A DNA stretch of 64,000 nt from Moritella dasanensis ArB 0140. Its GTDB lineage: Bacteria > Pseudomonadota > Gammaproteobacteria > Enterobacterales > Moritellaceae. This document shows, piece by piece, positions 17,840 through 27,190 of this stretch (positions are counted from its first letter, which is position 1; each line of letters starts with the position of its first letter). The stretch spans positions 151,420-215,419 of the forward strand of contig NZ_AKXQ01000006.1 of the NCBI RefSeq assembly GCF_000276805.1, in the 5' to 3' direction. The notes beneath the pieces are model-generated. The model was not told the DNA's origin, did no database searches, and saw nothing but the letters and a program-made list of their open reading frames with translations. Both the position numbers and the translations under genes were made by a program.

Positions 17840-18580
17840 TTACTTATCCTCGATAAATAATTTTTTCACCCAAGGTCTGTGCGACTCACGGGTAATTAAT
17901 TCATTTCTAAAACGCATCAAGGTCAAGGTACCAAACAGTAAACCGAAGCCTAATAAGTTAATCAGTAAAGGCCACAGCATATCGGTATCCATTGACGGCT
18001 TATCGAATTTACTAATCGTGGCTTTTTGATGTAGCGTATTCCACCATTCAACTGAGTAGTGAATAACGGGTAGATTAATAACACCCACTAACGCCAGGAT
18101 ACCTGCAGCACGACCAGCAAGTAGTTTGTCGCTAAACGCGCCATAAATAGCAATAACGCCAAGGTATAAAAATAATAAGATAAGCTCAGATGTTAAACGT
18201 GCATCCCATACCCACCAAGCGCCCCACATAGGTTTACCCCATACGGCACCAGTAAATAATGCAATTGCTGTAAATACTGCGCCAATTGGTGCGATTGCAG
18301 CGACAGCCATATCTGCCATTTTTAACTGCCAGACCAGGCCAATAAATGCAGCAATTGCCATACTTAAGTATGCACCCATAGAAAGTGATGCAGCAGGTAC
18401 ATGCAAATAGATAATACGGAAACTATCGCCTTGTTGATAATCAGCGGGCGCGAATACAAAACCCCAAACCATACCGATTGTCAGTGAGATAGCACTAAAT
18501 AGTGCAAACCAAGGCAGCATTTTACCGGCTAGGTTATAACTTTTTTCTGGTTTTGCATAAGGATGGAGCCATTTCCACAT
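17840..18580 (-). CDS. ccmC: Haem exporter/handling protein CcmC
   Basis: This inner-membrane protein loads haem onto CcmE. It has six membrane segments over 246 aa, and the tryptophan-rich signature WGAWWVWDARLTSE is intact near residue 125, with flanking His-containing loops (IIYLHVPAASLSM). I chose the ATG at 18580 (MWKWLHPYAKPEK) because AGAGAG precedes it; a longer frame to 18610 has no support. Confidence 0.96.
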   Translation of the reverse strand: MWKWLHPYAKPEKSYNLAGKMLPWFALFSAISLTIGMVWGFVFAPADYQQGDSFRIIYLHVPAASLSMGAYLSMAIAAFIGLVWQLKMADMAVAAIAPIGAVFTAIALFTGAVWGKPMWGAWWVWDARLTSELILLFLYLGVIAIYGAFSDKLLAGRAAGILALVGVINLPVIHYSVEWWNTLHQKATISKFDKPSMDTDMLWPLLINLLGFGLLFGTLTLMRFRNELITRESHRPWVKKLFIEDK

Positions 18581-18678
18581 ATTAAACTCTCTACATAAAT
18601 AACGGCTCAATTATATGAACCTAAACAGTGATTGAAACTAACTTTACTTTTCTTTAATTAAAAGCTTTAACTAACAAT

Positions 18679-19347
18679 TTAACTCAGGCTAACCCGTAAT
18701 GATGCAGCGATAGCAAACGGTGATAAAGTAACCGATGCTGCCAGCATAGCGCCTAATATAGCAACGGGGCCAGCATACGACACACCAAAACTCGCCGCAT
18801 CAATGGCACTGGTTGCAAAGATCAATACGGGAATAAATAACGGTAAGATCAATAAACTTAGCAATACCCCACCTTTACGTAAGCCAACCGTTAACGCCAC
18901 GCCAATCGCCCCGACAAAACTAAGTACCGGTGTACCGAGTAACAAAGTAATAAACGTGGCCGTAAAGGTATTCGCATCTAATGATAAAAATACCGCTAAC
19001 AAGGGTGAAACAAGTAAAATAGGCACACCCGTCAATAGCCAATGAGCCACAACCTTAGCGGTAACTATCACCCCCAATGGCGTGTTCGTTAACATTAATT
19101 GTTCTAGCGAACCATCGAGAAAATCATCGCGGAATAAACGTTCCATCGATAATAACGCCGATAATAATGCCGCCACCCAAATAACACCTGGTGCAATACG
19201 TAATAACAGGTTTGGCTCAGGCCCAATCCCTAATGGGAAAAGTGTGATGACGATAATGAAAAACCACAGTGGATTTAAAATATCTGATTTACGGCGAAAA
19301 GCAGTAATGAGTTCGCGCTTAATCACCTGCATAAAAACAGCAAACAT
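18679..19347 (-). CDS. ccmB: Haem ABC exporter membrane subunit CcmB
   Basis: This is the permease subunit of the CcmAB transporter, which powers release of haem-loaded CcmE. It has six hydrophobic segments over 222 aa. The conserved opening VIKRELITAFRRKSDILNPL and the LFRDDFLDGSLEQLML loop are typical. It starts 1 base past the ccmA stop and is followed by a 98-base gap before ccmC. Confidence 0.95.
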   Translation of the reverse strand: MFAVFMQVIKRELITAFRRKSDILNPLWFFIIVITLFPLGIGPEPNLLLRIAPGVIWVAALLSALLSMERLFRDDFLDGSLEQLMLTNTPLGVIVTAKVVAHWLLTGVPILLVSPLLAVFLSLDANTFTATFITLLLGTPVLSFVGAIGVALTVGLRKGGVLLSLLILPLFIPVLIFATSAIDAASFGVSYAGPVAILGAMLAASVTLSPFAIAASLRVSLS

Positions 19348-19348
19348 A

Positions 19349-19981
19349 TTAATACTCAGTTAAGTGTTGACGGGTTAAGGTGATCTTACGTAAGCGCCCA
19401 GCTGAGAACTGTAGATCTTGGTGCGTTGTTAAAACAACGCTCCCCCCCTTGTCGGCATGGGCTAAAAATAAACTCTCTAATACCTTCACGCCACTTTTAT
19501 CAATCGCGGTAAATGGTTCATCTAAGATCCATAATTTCTGCTCAGACAACCATAAACGAGCTAACGCAATACGACGTTGTTGGCCCGCAGAAAGATGACA
19601 AGCGAGTTGGTCTTCATAACCAGCAAGACCGACTTGAGCAAGTGCTTCCCAAATCTTATCTTTAGCGACAGGCGCGTGCATAGCATGGTAGAAAAATAAG
19701 TTTTCGAAGGCAGTCAGCTCTGCTTTCACCCCAGGTAAGTGACCAAGGTAGAGTAGATCTTGATGATAGTTTTCACGGTCTTCTAAGGTATCAATGTGCT
19801 GCCAAAGGATATGACCATCTGCGGGTGATGAGAGTCCGGCTAATAAACGCAGTAGGCTTGTTTTACCTACCCCATTAGGGCCTTCAATTTGAATCATTTC
19901 ACCTGCAGAGACGGTGAAACTCAGATCTGAAAATAACACGGTGTCTTCACGTATACAGCTTAAATTAACGACTTCTAACAT
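19349..19981 (-). CDS. ccmA: Haem ABC exporter ATP-binding subunit CcmA
   Basis: This is the ATPase subunit of the CcmAB complex. The Walker A motif is GPNGVGKT (residues 34-41), the signature is LSAGQQRR and Walker B is LWILDEP, all intact over 210 aa. I chose the ATG at 19981 (MLEVVNLSC) with GGAAGA upstream; the frame could extend to 20023, but the extra residues are not typical of the family. It is the first gene of the nine-gene ccm operon; I did not find a convincing promoter in the ~100 bases upstream. Confidence 0.95.
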   Translation of the reverse strand: MLEVVNLSCIREDTVLFSDLSFTVSAGEMIQIEGPNGVGKTSLLRLLAGLSSPADGHILWQHIDTLEDRENYHQDLLYLGHLPGVKAELTAFENLFFYHAMHAPVAKDKIWEALAQVGLAGYEDQLACHLSAGQQRRIALARLWLSEQKLWILDEPFTAIDKSGVKVLESLFLAHADKGGSVVLTTHQDLQFSAGRLRKITLTRQHLTEY

Positions 19982-20084
19982 ATTTTTAATTCTTCCAGCA
20001 GCAACCTGTAAGAATGTTAACATATTCCGGCTTTAAGCATAATTAAGCAACATCAAATAACCTGCCAATTATAGACAATAAATA

Positions 20085-20498
20085 CTACTTTTTATGGAAA
20101 TTAAGGAGTAGTTCTGCTTCTGCACGTGGTAGTTCGCACTCACGCATGATTTCTTCCAAGCTTGCGCCTAATTCAACCAGCTTCACTGCACGTGTATAAA
20201 AACGACTATCAGGATCTTGCTGTTCCTGTGTTGTCATCTCTTCTTTCATTTCATCTTGCTGATATTTAGTTTGCTGTAACTCCGATGCGACCCCCTGAAT
20301 TGCACCACCTAAGTTAACATTAGATGTACTGAGTTCAATGATGCGTTTTTGCAGTGAATCATTTGATTTAGATAAGTGTTTGAGCAGTAAACTATGTGTT
20401 GCCTGCAATTTGGTTAACTTGCGGAATAATACAACACAACCAATAATCGCAGCAATCGCCACAGTCAGCGCAGCACCAGACAAAATCAAAGCAAGCAT
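20085..20498 (-). CDS. DUF2802 family protein
   Basis: This 137-aa protein of unknown function has one N-terminal membrane segment (about residues 3-25), a coiled-coil-like middle (residues 28-85) and a short C-terminal helical domain (AVKLVELGASLEEIMREC). The C-terminus matches DUF2802, which commonly lies directly downstream of cheW in polarly flagellated gammaproteobacteria, as here. A strong hairpin terminator separates it from cheW, so it may be only partly co-transcribed. No function in chemotaxis can be read from the sequence. Confidence 0.8.
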   Translation of the reverse strand: MLALILSGAALTVAIAAIIGCVVLFRKLTKLQATHSLLLKHLSKSNDSLQKRIIELSTSNVNLGGAIQGVASELQQTKYQQDEMKEEMTTQEQQDPDSRFYTRAVKLVELGASLEEIMRECELPRAEAELLLNFHKK

Positions 20499-20522
20499 AT
20501 TGAGTCCTTCAATAAAATAGCA

Positions 20523-20560
20523 ATTAAAAAAAGCACTGTAACAATCATTACAGTGCTTTT
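20523..20560 (-). terminator. Rho-independent terminator after cheW
   Basis: A perfect 12-bp stem (AAAGCACTGTAA with TTACAGTGCTTT) with a 6-base loop is followed on the minus strand by seven T. It probably ends the flhA-to-cheW transcript. Confidence 0.9.
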
Positions 20561-20583
20561 CTAGATAGAAATGAAGATTAAGC

Positions 20584-21072
20584 TTATAAACCGCTTAATT
20601 CATCCCATTCTTCATCACTCAAAAACTTATTCAAATCAACAAGAATAAGCAGTTCGCCATCACGGTTTGATACACCTTGAATGAACTTAGCACTTTCATC
20701 AGTACCAACACTCGGCGCCATATCAATTTCTGAAGAACGTAAATAAACAACTTCAGCAACACCATCAACTAAAATACCAATCACTTGTTTTTCAGCTTCG
20801 ATGATAACAATACGTGAGTTTTCACTTACTTCTGATGGCATCAAACCAAAACGCACGCGGGTATCGATCACGGTAACAACATTACCACGTAAATTAATAA
20901 TACCAATGACGTAGTTTGGCGCACCCGGTACTGGCGCAATTTCTGTATAACGTAATACTTCTTGTACTTGCATAACGTTAATACCGTAGATTTCATTCTC
21001 TAGCTTGAATGTAACCCATTGTAATACTTCATCTTCAGATGCGTTTTCACCTAGACTTCGAGACTGACTCAT
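20584..21072 (-). CDS. cheW: Chemotaxis coupling protein CheW
   Basis: This adaptor links chemoreceptors to the CheA kinase in the cytoplasmic array. A single CheW domain spans about residues 15-155 of 162, with typical segments FKLENEIYGINVMQVQEVL, GIINLRGNVVTVIDTR and ILVDGVAEVV. It follows parP after 16 nt, so the last che operon genes are parC, parP and cheW, the order known from Vibrio. Confidence 0.96.
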   Translation of the reverse strand: MSQSRSLGENASEDEVLQWVTFKLENEIYGINVMQVQEVLRYTEIAPVPGAPNYVIGIINLRGNVVTVIDTRVRFGLMPSEVSENSRIVIIEAEKQVIGILVDGVAEVVYLRSSEIDMAPSVGTDESAKFIQGVSNRDGELLILVDLNKFLSDEEWDELSGL

Positions 21073-21088
21073 GTTTTATTTCCTTCTA

Positions 21089-22081
21089 CTATTGCCCATG
21101 AATATTGATGCCATTATCCAGCAATTTAATCATTTCGGTTACGTGTAATAATACGCACATGCGTGATTTAACCATGCCAGCTAACCAAGGTCGACTGCCA
21201 GGTGTACTTCGCCATTTAATATCATTACGGTTTAAAGTTTCAGTACCATGCAGACTTTCACAGCCTAGTACCCAATTCGAATCACTTAGTTGGATTTGAT
21301 ATTTATAATCTATCGCGCCCATATTCTGCTCAGGCATAACCCATTGCGCCGTATCAACAACACTTAATTTTTGATCTCGGTGTTGAATGATACCTAAATA
21401 CCAATCCGGTTTGCCAAATAAGCTATTAACCGTATCGACTTGATGAATACCCCCTAACTCTGTCAAAGGCACGGCAAAAATAACGCCTGCAACTTCAAAA
21501 AACAGTGCTTGAAAGTGTTCTTCTAATTCAATATTTTCCCACGCCGGCGGTGCTTCAGCAGCAACCATCACATCTTCTTCTACGTGTATTATCTCTTGTG
21601 CTGGGACGTCCAACTCACCAGTGCTATCCTCAGAACTCTTCAGCTCAGTTGCTCGCTCTTTAGCCGTACCGGTATCGACAATAGTATTCACTGTATCAAC
21701 AACGGGTTCGACTGCATCAACAACCTGTTCTACAGTACCTATATCAAGCTCTACTGTTTCGACAACCCCTTGATTTACAGGCAAGTCGACCGGCTCAACC
21801 GTATCTAAAACAGACAAGTCCATGTCAGCAAGATCTATATCAATAACAGAACCCAACAACTGGTCAAGTTCGGTTAATGAACCAGCACTATCTGGTTCAG
21901 GGATCTTGAAGTTACTCAATGCTTGAGGCGCCACAACCGACAATAACGGTACTGGCTCAGGATGAGTGGGCTTTGCAAGCACAACTGCTGGTTCCACCAG
22001 TTTCACTTCTTCCACGACAGGCACTGACAACATAGACGAAAAGTAATCATCCAATGCAGAATGTTTGTTGTTCTTATCCAT
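21089..22081 (-). CDS. parP: CheW-like array protein ParP
   Basis: This is a 330-aa protein with a C-terminal CheW-like domain (about residues 185-325; LFFEVAGVIFAVPLTELGGI and WYLGIIQHRDQKLSVVD) after a long acidic, Val/Pro/Thr-rich linker (residues 15-180). In Vibrio, ParP sits between parC and cheW. Its CheW-like AIF domain binds CheA and chemoreceptors and tethers polar arrays to the ParA-like ParC. Gene order, an 8-nt overlap with parC and the domain layout support the name. The linker is low-complexity and differs strongly from the well-conserved neighbours. Confidence 0.87.
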   Translation of the reverse strand: MDKNNKHSALDDYFSSMLSVPVVEEVKLVEPAVVLAKPTHPEPVPLLSVVAPQALSNFKIPEPDSAGSLTELDQLLGSVIDIDLADMDLSVLDTVEPVDLPVNQGVVETVELDIGTVEQVVDAVEPVVDTVNTIVDTGTAKERATELKSSEDSTGELDVPAQEIIHVEEDVMVAAEAPPAWENIELEEHFQALFFEVAGVIFAVPLTELGGIHQVDTVNSLFGKPDWYLGIIQHRDQKLSVVDTAQWVMPEQNMGAIDYKYQIQLSDSNWVLGCESLHGTETLNRNDIKWRSTPGSRPWLAGMVKSRMCVLLHVTEMIKLLDNGINIHGQ

Positions 22082-22865
22082 ACATGCGATCCTGTTGTTT
22101 TATCTCTGCCAACAAGTCTTGTAATAACGCCCCATACGCAGCAACACCACGGCTACTTCGAGAATACATCGAGGGCGGCATATGTTTTAAACTGGCATTT
22201 CTAAATTGTGTATCAATTGGCACAACAGCACGCCAAACATGCTGGCTATAGTTTTGCTGTAATGTCTGCAATGATACCAGTGATGCTTTAGTTCGACGGT
22301 CAAACATCGTCGGGATCACCGTATATTTAAATTCATTTGCACAACTACGTTGCATAATTTCAAACGTTTTCACCATACGGTCTAACCCTTTCAAGGCTAA
22401 GAATTCCGTTTGTACAGGCACTAAAATACGATCACTGCTTGCTAATGCATTCACCATCATCACCCCGAGTACAGGCGGACAATCGATAATAACAAAGTCA
22501 TAATCATCCACGACTAGACTGATGATATTTTTGAGAATAAGTCCCATACCATCACGATGACCAAGGGTTCTATCCAAGGTCGCCAATGCCATTGTCGCGG
22601 GTAATAAATTAATACCGTTGTAAGGCGTTTCTATTGTCGCATTATGAACTAGTTCAGCATCAAGCGTAGGCGCGACAAAAAGATCAAACAATCCAACTGT
22701 TAAGTCATCACTGTCATAATTGAGATAGCTGGTTAAGGATGCGTGAGGGTCGGTATCAATTAATAATACGCGTTGCCCTTGCTCTGACAGTAACCCAGCC
22801 AGCGTAATGGCAGTGGTTGTTTTTCCAACCCCACCTTTTTGATTAGCAACAGTCCAAACGTTCAA
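22074..22865 (-). CDS. parC: ParA-like polar positioning ATPase ParC
   Basis: This is a ParA/MinD-type ATPase of 263 aa. The deviant Walker A KGGVGKTTT lies at residues 10-18, switch I has DTDPHASLT, and Walker B is VIIDCPP. In Vibrio the ParA homologue in the che operon (ParC) recruits chemotaxis arrays to the old flagellated pole. The location between cheB and parP makes this role more likely than plasmid or chromosome partitioning, and no ParB gene or parS site is nearby. The name should not be confused with topoisomerase IV subunit ParC. Confidence 0.88.
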   Translation of the reverse strand: MNVWTVANQKGGVGKTTTAITLAGLLSEQGQRVLLIDTDPHASLTSYLNYDSDDLTVGLFDLFVAPTLDAELVHNATIETPYNGINLLPATMALATLDRTLGHRDGMGLILKNIISLVVDDYDFVIIDCPPVLGVMMVNALASSDRILVPVQTEFLALKGLDRMVKTFEIMQRSCANEFKYTVIPTMFDRRTKASLVSLQTLQQNYSQHVWRAVVPIDTQFRNASLKHMPPSMYSRSSRGVAAYGALLQDLLAEIKQQDRMYG

Positions 22866-22891
22866 CTTTACCCTACCTTATCTGCTTGTCA

Positions 22892-24184
22892 TTACCGACA
22901 ACCAACTTCAATATTAATGCGCTCTGCGATTTGTAGCAGATTAATTTGCTCATCGGCTAATCCAGCATTCACAATCGCTTGTGGCATACCATAGACAACA
23001 CAAGATTGTGCATCCTGTGCCCATACTGTACTGCCATGTTGTTTAAGTAATTTAGCGCCCTCGCGACCATCTGCGCCCATGCCAGTTAAGACAATCGCCA
23101 ATACTTTATCGCGATATGACTTTGCAGCAGAACCAAATGTAATATCAACACTCGGTTTATAATTAATGCCTTCTGGACTGTCTATGACTTTCAGATACAA
23201 GCCACCGGCTTTACTTTCGATCAATACTTGCTTGCCACCCGGCGCTAAATAAGCGACACCCGGCTGTAAGCGATCACCGTGCTGCGCTTCCTTTACCGTA
23301 ATTTGGCATAAAGTATTCAATCGCGCTGCAAATGCCGAGGTAAATGTAGCTGGCATATGTTGAATCAGCAAAATAGGGAGTGGAAAATCATGCCGTAAAG
23401 GTGTTAATACATTTTGCAATGCGACTGGACCACCGGTCGAAGAGCCGATTGCTAATAAGCTATACTTTTTACCTGATGCACGTTTTAGCACACGACTTGC
23501 TGCTGGCAATACTCGCGCTTCAGACGGACTATTGTCGACATGGTGAGTGTGACCAGAATTTAACGTATTTAAGCGATTCGTATCCGCATTGTGTCGCGCA
23601 ACAACTGGCGTATTGATACGGTTATGCACGGTGTTATTAACAGTGCGATTAACTGTATTATTAACAGTACTATTAACCGTACTATTAACCGTACTTCGCG
23701 TTAAAGTTGGTATCGAATGATTCGTAGGTGCTGCAGTCATTATTGGCGACGTAACAGGCGTACTACGCGGTGTTCTTAATAAACTGCGTCGTTTACTAAT
23801 TTCTTTAATATTCTGCTGTAATAATCGTACCGCTTCCGCTTTATCTTTAGCAATATCTTCAAACTTTTTCGGCAAGAAGTTAGCGGCACCCGCTTCTAAG
23901 GCCTCTAGCGTTGATTTGGCACCTTGATGTGTTAATGATGAAAACATTAAAATCGGAGTCGGCGCTTCCTTCATGATCACTTTAACAGCAGAAATACCAT
24001 CGAGTACCGGCATTTCAATATCCATCGTGATCACATCAGGACGTAGTAACTTTGTTTGAGTGATCGCTTCTTGACCATTGTTAGCAGTACCAATAACTTC
24101 CATTTCTGGATCTGCATTAATGATTTCACTTACTCTACGTCTGAAAAAACTAGAGTCATCAACGACTAAAACCTTTATTTTCAT
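22892..24184 (-). CDS. cheB: Chemotaxis protein-glutamate methylesterase CheB
   Basis: This response-regulated methylesterase/deamidase adapts chemoreceptors. The receiver domain (residues 1-120) has the acidic pocket VVDDS and the phospho-acceptor D55 ([13 protein letters not shown]). The methylesterase domain (about 235-425) shows GSSTGGP with the catalytic Ser, LIQHMP with the His and GMGADGREG with the Asp. At 430 aa it is longer than the roughly 350 aa of enteric CheB because the linker (about residues 140-230) is expanded and contains tandem T-V-N-(S/N/R) units encoded by ~12-bp DNA repeats. Confidence 0.95.
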   Translation of the reverse strand: MKIKVLVVDDSSFFRRRVSEIINADPEMEVIGTANNGQEAITQTKLLRPDVITMDIEMPVLDGISAVKVIMKEAPTPILMFSSLTHQGAKSTLEALEAGAANFLPKKFEDIAKDKAEAVRLLQQNIKEISKRRSLLRTPRSTPVTSPIMTAAPTNHSIPTLTRSTVNSTVNSTVNNTVNRTVNNTVHNRINTPVVARHNADTNRLNTLNSGHTHHVDNSPSEARVLPAASRVLKRASGKKYSLLAIGSSTGGPVALQNVLTPLRHDFPLPILLIQHMPATFTSAFAARLNTLCQITVKEAQHGDRLQPGVAYLAPGGKQVLIESKAGGLYLKVIDSPEGINYKPSVDITFGSAAKSYRDKVLAIVLTGMGADGREGAKLLKQHGSTVWAQDAQSCVVYGMPQAIVNAGLADEQINLLQIAERINIEVGCR

Positions 24185-24254
24185 CTAATCTATCTACTTC
24201 AATGTGTCTACTTCAATGTAAAAGCACACAGGGGTTGCCCCCTGCATCAACAAA

Positions 24255-26417
24255 TTAGCGTTTTGCGTAATGATTCAAGAGACTTGGAATGTCCAAAATC
24301 AGCGCAATACCACCATCACTGGTAATTGTTGCTCCAGCCATACCTGGCGTACCTTGTAATAAGTTGTCTAACGCTTTAATAACAACTTCTTCTTGACCAA
24401 TCAGACTATCAACAACAAAACCAACTTGCTTGAGACCCAATTGAACAATAACAACATGGCCTAAACCGCGTTCATTACGAGCACCTGCTTGTGGATCCAT
24501 TTTCGTTAACCAATCATGCAGATAGAATAGCGGTATCGCTTTCTCTCGAACAATAATTGTCAGCTGGTTATCCACTACGTGCGTTTTATTTAAATCAAGA
24601 TGGAATATTTCATTCACACTTGTTAATGGTAACGCGAATATCTGTTTACCCACTTCAACCATCAATGTTGGTAATATCGCCAGTGTTAGCGGCACCTTAA
24701 TAAAGATTGTCGTACCAGTACCCAGGTTTGAATCAATCGAAATAGTACCATTAAGCTTACTAATACCAGTCTTAACAACATCCATACCGACACCACGGCC
24801 AGAAATATCAGAAATCTTTTCTTTAGTTGAGAAGCCTGGTGCAAAAATAAGGTTGTATGCTTCATTATCCGAAATGCGTGCCGCTGAATCTGCGTCAAGT
24901 ACACCACGGTCAATGGCAATTTGTTTTAATCGTTCAGCGTCCATACCGGCGCCATCATCAACGATTTTCAAACTAATATGGTCGCCTTCTTGTGAGGCCG
25001 ATAAGGTAATATTACCTTGTCGAGGTTTACCATTTTTCTCACGTACGTCCGGCATTTCAATACCGTGATCCACCGAGTTTCTCACTAAGTGAACCAGGGG
25101 ATCAGCAAGTGCTTCCACTAAGTTTTTATCTAAATCAGTTTCTTCACCAACCAATTCAAGGTTAATGTCTTTCGCTAAAGTACGCGCTAAATCACGTACA
25201 ACACGGGGGAAACGACCAAATACTTTTTTGATTGGTTGCATCCGTGTTTTCATTACTGCACCTTGTAAATCAGCAGTAACCACATCAAGATTAGACACAG
25301 CTTTGGTCATATCTTCATCATTCGTTGAAATGCCCAAGCTCACTAAACGGTTACGAACAAGCACTAACTCGCCCACCATATTCATGATTTCATCAAGCGT
25401 ACGCGTATCAACACGTACCGTTGAATCGGCTTGTGGCTTAGCTTTTTTATCTGTTTTTGCAGCTGGCTCTACCGCTTTAGCGACTGGCGCCTTAGCTGGT
25501 GATGCCGCTACTTTTGCAACAGGTGCTGTCGGTGTTGCAACAGCGGTTAACTGTTCCACAACGGGTTGCGATTGTACTGCTGGTGTATTCGAAGTAGTGG
25601 CTACATTTTTAATGCTGTTCACAGCACTTGGTGCATTACCCTTACCATACAAGTCATCGAGTAAGCTTTCGAAGTCATCGTCATTAATACCAGCATTATT
25701 ATCTGCCACAGGTGCTACCACCTTCGGCGCCGCTGGTGTAGCAGGAGATGCCACACTATGCTGACCAACACCATGCAAGTCATCAAGTAGCTTTTCGAAT
25801 TCATCATCACTAAAGTCTGAATTTGAACTTACAGGCATCGCCACTGGTGCAGGTTTACTCTCTTCAGTATTAGCCGTTGGTGTACCGCCTTTACCGTGTA
25901 ACTCATCAAGTAACTGCTCAAATTCAAGCTCTGACATGCCGTTAATGTCTGGACTAGCAGCAGTAACCACAGGTGCCGCAATTTTTTCAGCGACAACAGG
26001 CGTTTCGATCACCGCTGCTGGCGCAGATTCAGGTTGAGTAAGCAAATTCAGTTGATGAATTAATGCCGCATCTGCAGCAACAAGAGGCTCTCTTTGTTGA
26101 ATTGCGACAAACATTTCGTTTACACAATCCAATGATTTAAGAATAACATCCATTAATTCAGGTGTTACCGCTCGAAGTCCATTGCGCAAGCCATCAAATA
26201 CGTTTTCTGCACCGTGGCATATATCAACGAGTTCTGATAATGCTAAAAATCCAGCACCACCTTTAACCGTATGGAACCCCCTAAAGATTGCATTCAGCAA
26301 TTCTGAGTCTTCTGGACGTTTTTCTAAATCAACGAGTTGCTCAGAGAGTAGCTCCAGAATTTCAGATGCTTCTATCAGGAAGTCCTGTAGAATATCTTCA
26401 TCAACATCAAAGCTCAT
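24255..26417 (-). CDS. cheA: Chemotaxis histidine kinase CheA
   Basis: This kinase phosphorylates CheY and CheB in response to receptors. The P1 Hpt domain carries H49 (GFHTVKGGAGF). The dimerisation domain starts near residue 340 (VRVDTRTLDEIMNMVGELV), the ATPase domain has LVRNSVDHGIE and GRGVGMDVV, and a C-terminal CheW-like P5 domain follows; total length is 720 aa. No canonical P2 domain is obvious. In its place the linker (about 130-335) has three copies of an acidic EFE-x-LLD-(D/E)-L-H/Y-G motif at about residues 162-178, 203-219 and 245-261. The ATG at 26417 has GGGAG upstream. Confidence 0.95.
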   Translation of the reverse strand: MSFDVDEDILQDFLIEASEILELLSEQLVDLEKRPEDSELLNAIFRGFHTVKGGAGFLALSELVDICHGAENVFDGLRNGLRAVTPELMDVILKSLDCVNEMFVAIQQREPLVAADAALIHQLNLLTQPESAPAAVIETPVVAEKIAAPVVTAASPDINGMSELEFEQLLDELHGKGGTPTANTEESKPAPVAMPVSSNSDFSDDEFEKLLDDLHGVGQHSVASPATPAAPKVVAPVADNNAGINDDDFESLLDDLYGKGNAPSAVNSIKNVATTSNTPAVQSQPVVEQLTAVATPTAPVAKVAASPAKAPVAKAVEPAAKTDKKAKPQADSTVRVDTRTLDEIMNMVGELVLVRNRLVSLGISTNDEDMTKAVSNLDVVTADLQGAVMKTRMQPIKKVFGRFPRVVRDLARTLAKDINLELVGEETDLDKNLVEALADPLVHLVRNSVDHGIEMPDVREKNGKPRQGNITLSASQEGDHISLKIVDDGAGMDAERLKQIAIDRGVLDADSAARISDNEAYNLIFAPGFSTKEKISDISGRGVGMDVVKTGISKLNGTISIDSNLGTGTTIFIKVPLTLAILPTLMVEVGKQIFALPLTSVNEIFHLDLNKTHVVDNQLTIIVREKAIPLFYLHDWLTKMDPQAGARNERGLGHVVIVQLGLKQVGFVVDSLIGQEEVVIKALDNLLQGTPGMAGATITSDGGIALILDIPSLLNHYAKR
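25635..25934 (-). repeat. Three-copy acidic motif in the CheA linker
   Basis: Three copies of a 17-residue motif with core FE-(Q/K/S)-LLD-(D/E)-L-(H/Y)-G lie 41-42 residues apart, separated by Ala/Pro/Thr/Val-rich spacers. The motif residues are far more conserved than the spacers, as expected for multiple binding sites rather than recent DNA duplication. Confidence 0.85.
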
Positions 26418-26428
26418 CAATATCTCCC

Positions 26429-27178
26429 TTAAAATCCTAAACTTGATAATAAATCATCAACATCATTTTGGCCGTCTACCACATCAACACGTTCACTCGC
26501 GTTCATGATCGGACCTTCCGCCTCAATGCCACTTATTTCTTTAATTTGTTCAGCTGATTTGTTTAGTGGTTTTGCTGCCTCACCAAACATCGTCAACATT
26601 TCAACTAATTTAACTTCAACTTCTTGCACTAGATTAATCACACGACGGATCATTTGACCTGTTAAGTCTTGGAAATCTTGTGCCATTAGAATTTCAGTTA
26701 AGTACTGTCTTAGGCTATCGGCATCAGACACTGAAACTTGAAGGAAATCATCTAATAAATTACAAAGTTCTTTGAATTGACCGAGTTGCAAATCACGACT
26801 CATCAAGCTCTTCCAATTTGGCATCACTTGTTGGATGCGATCGTTAAAGCTATCGGCGATTGGCAAGCAAGCTTCTACTGCATCCATCGTTCGGTTTGCG
26901 GCTTTATCTGTCATCTCGATCACGTAGTTTAAACGCTCTCGTGCATCAGGAAATTCGTCGTTGGCCAAACTTTCAATACGTGTATCTAATTGGAAGTCTT
27001 CTAATGAATCATGCAGTTGACGCGTTAACACACCGACTTTATCAAACAGAGCATCGGAACTTGCACTCTGAATATCGGTGATAATTTCATTTGCCATTTC
27101 AATCTGGTCACACTCTAACAGTGCAACCAATTCTTTAGCTTTTGCCAATGAAATCAAAGATTCTAGTTGTTCACTCAT
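26429..27178 (-). CDS. cheZ: CheY-P phosphatase CheZ
   Basis: This protein dephosphorylates CheY-P. The catalytic region AQDFQDLTGQMIRRV contains the conserved Gln, the long helical hairpin covers most of the protein, and the C-terminal peptide DVDDLLSSLGF is the CheY-docking helix. The length is 249 aa from the ATG at 27178, which has AGGG six bases upstream; an overlapping ATG two codons earlier is less likely. It follows cheY by 12 nt. Confidence 0.95.
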   Translation of the reverse strand: MSEQLESLISLAKAKELVALLECDQIEMANEIITDIQSASSDALFDKVGVLTRQLHDSLEDFQLDTRIESLANDEFPDARERLNYVIEMTDKAANRTMDAVEACLPIADSFNDRIQQVMPNWKSLMSRDLQLGQFKELCNLLDDFLQVSVSDADSLRQYLTEILMAQDFQDLTGQMIRRVINLVQEVEVKLVEMLTMFGEAAKPLNKSAEQIKEISGIEAEGPIMNASERVDVVDGQNDVDDLLSSLGF

Positions 27179-27190
27179 GCGCATCCCTGA

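Noticed and set aside
22074..22865. Plasmid or chromosome partition system
   Set aside because: The ParA-like protein is embedded in the che operon, and neither a ParB gene nor centromere-like repeats are nearby.
25165..25764. A 199-codon open frame on the + strand opposite cheA
   Set aside because: It lies wholly antisense to the Ala/Pro-rich cheA linker; the composition of that linker leaves the opposite frame open. It has no ribosome-binding site and cheA is unmistakable.
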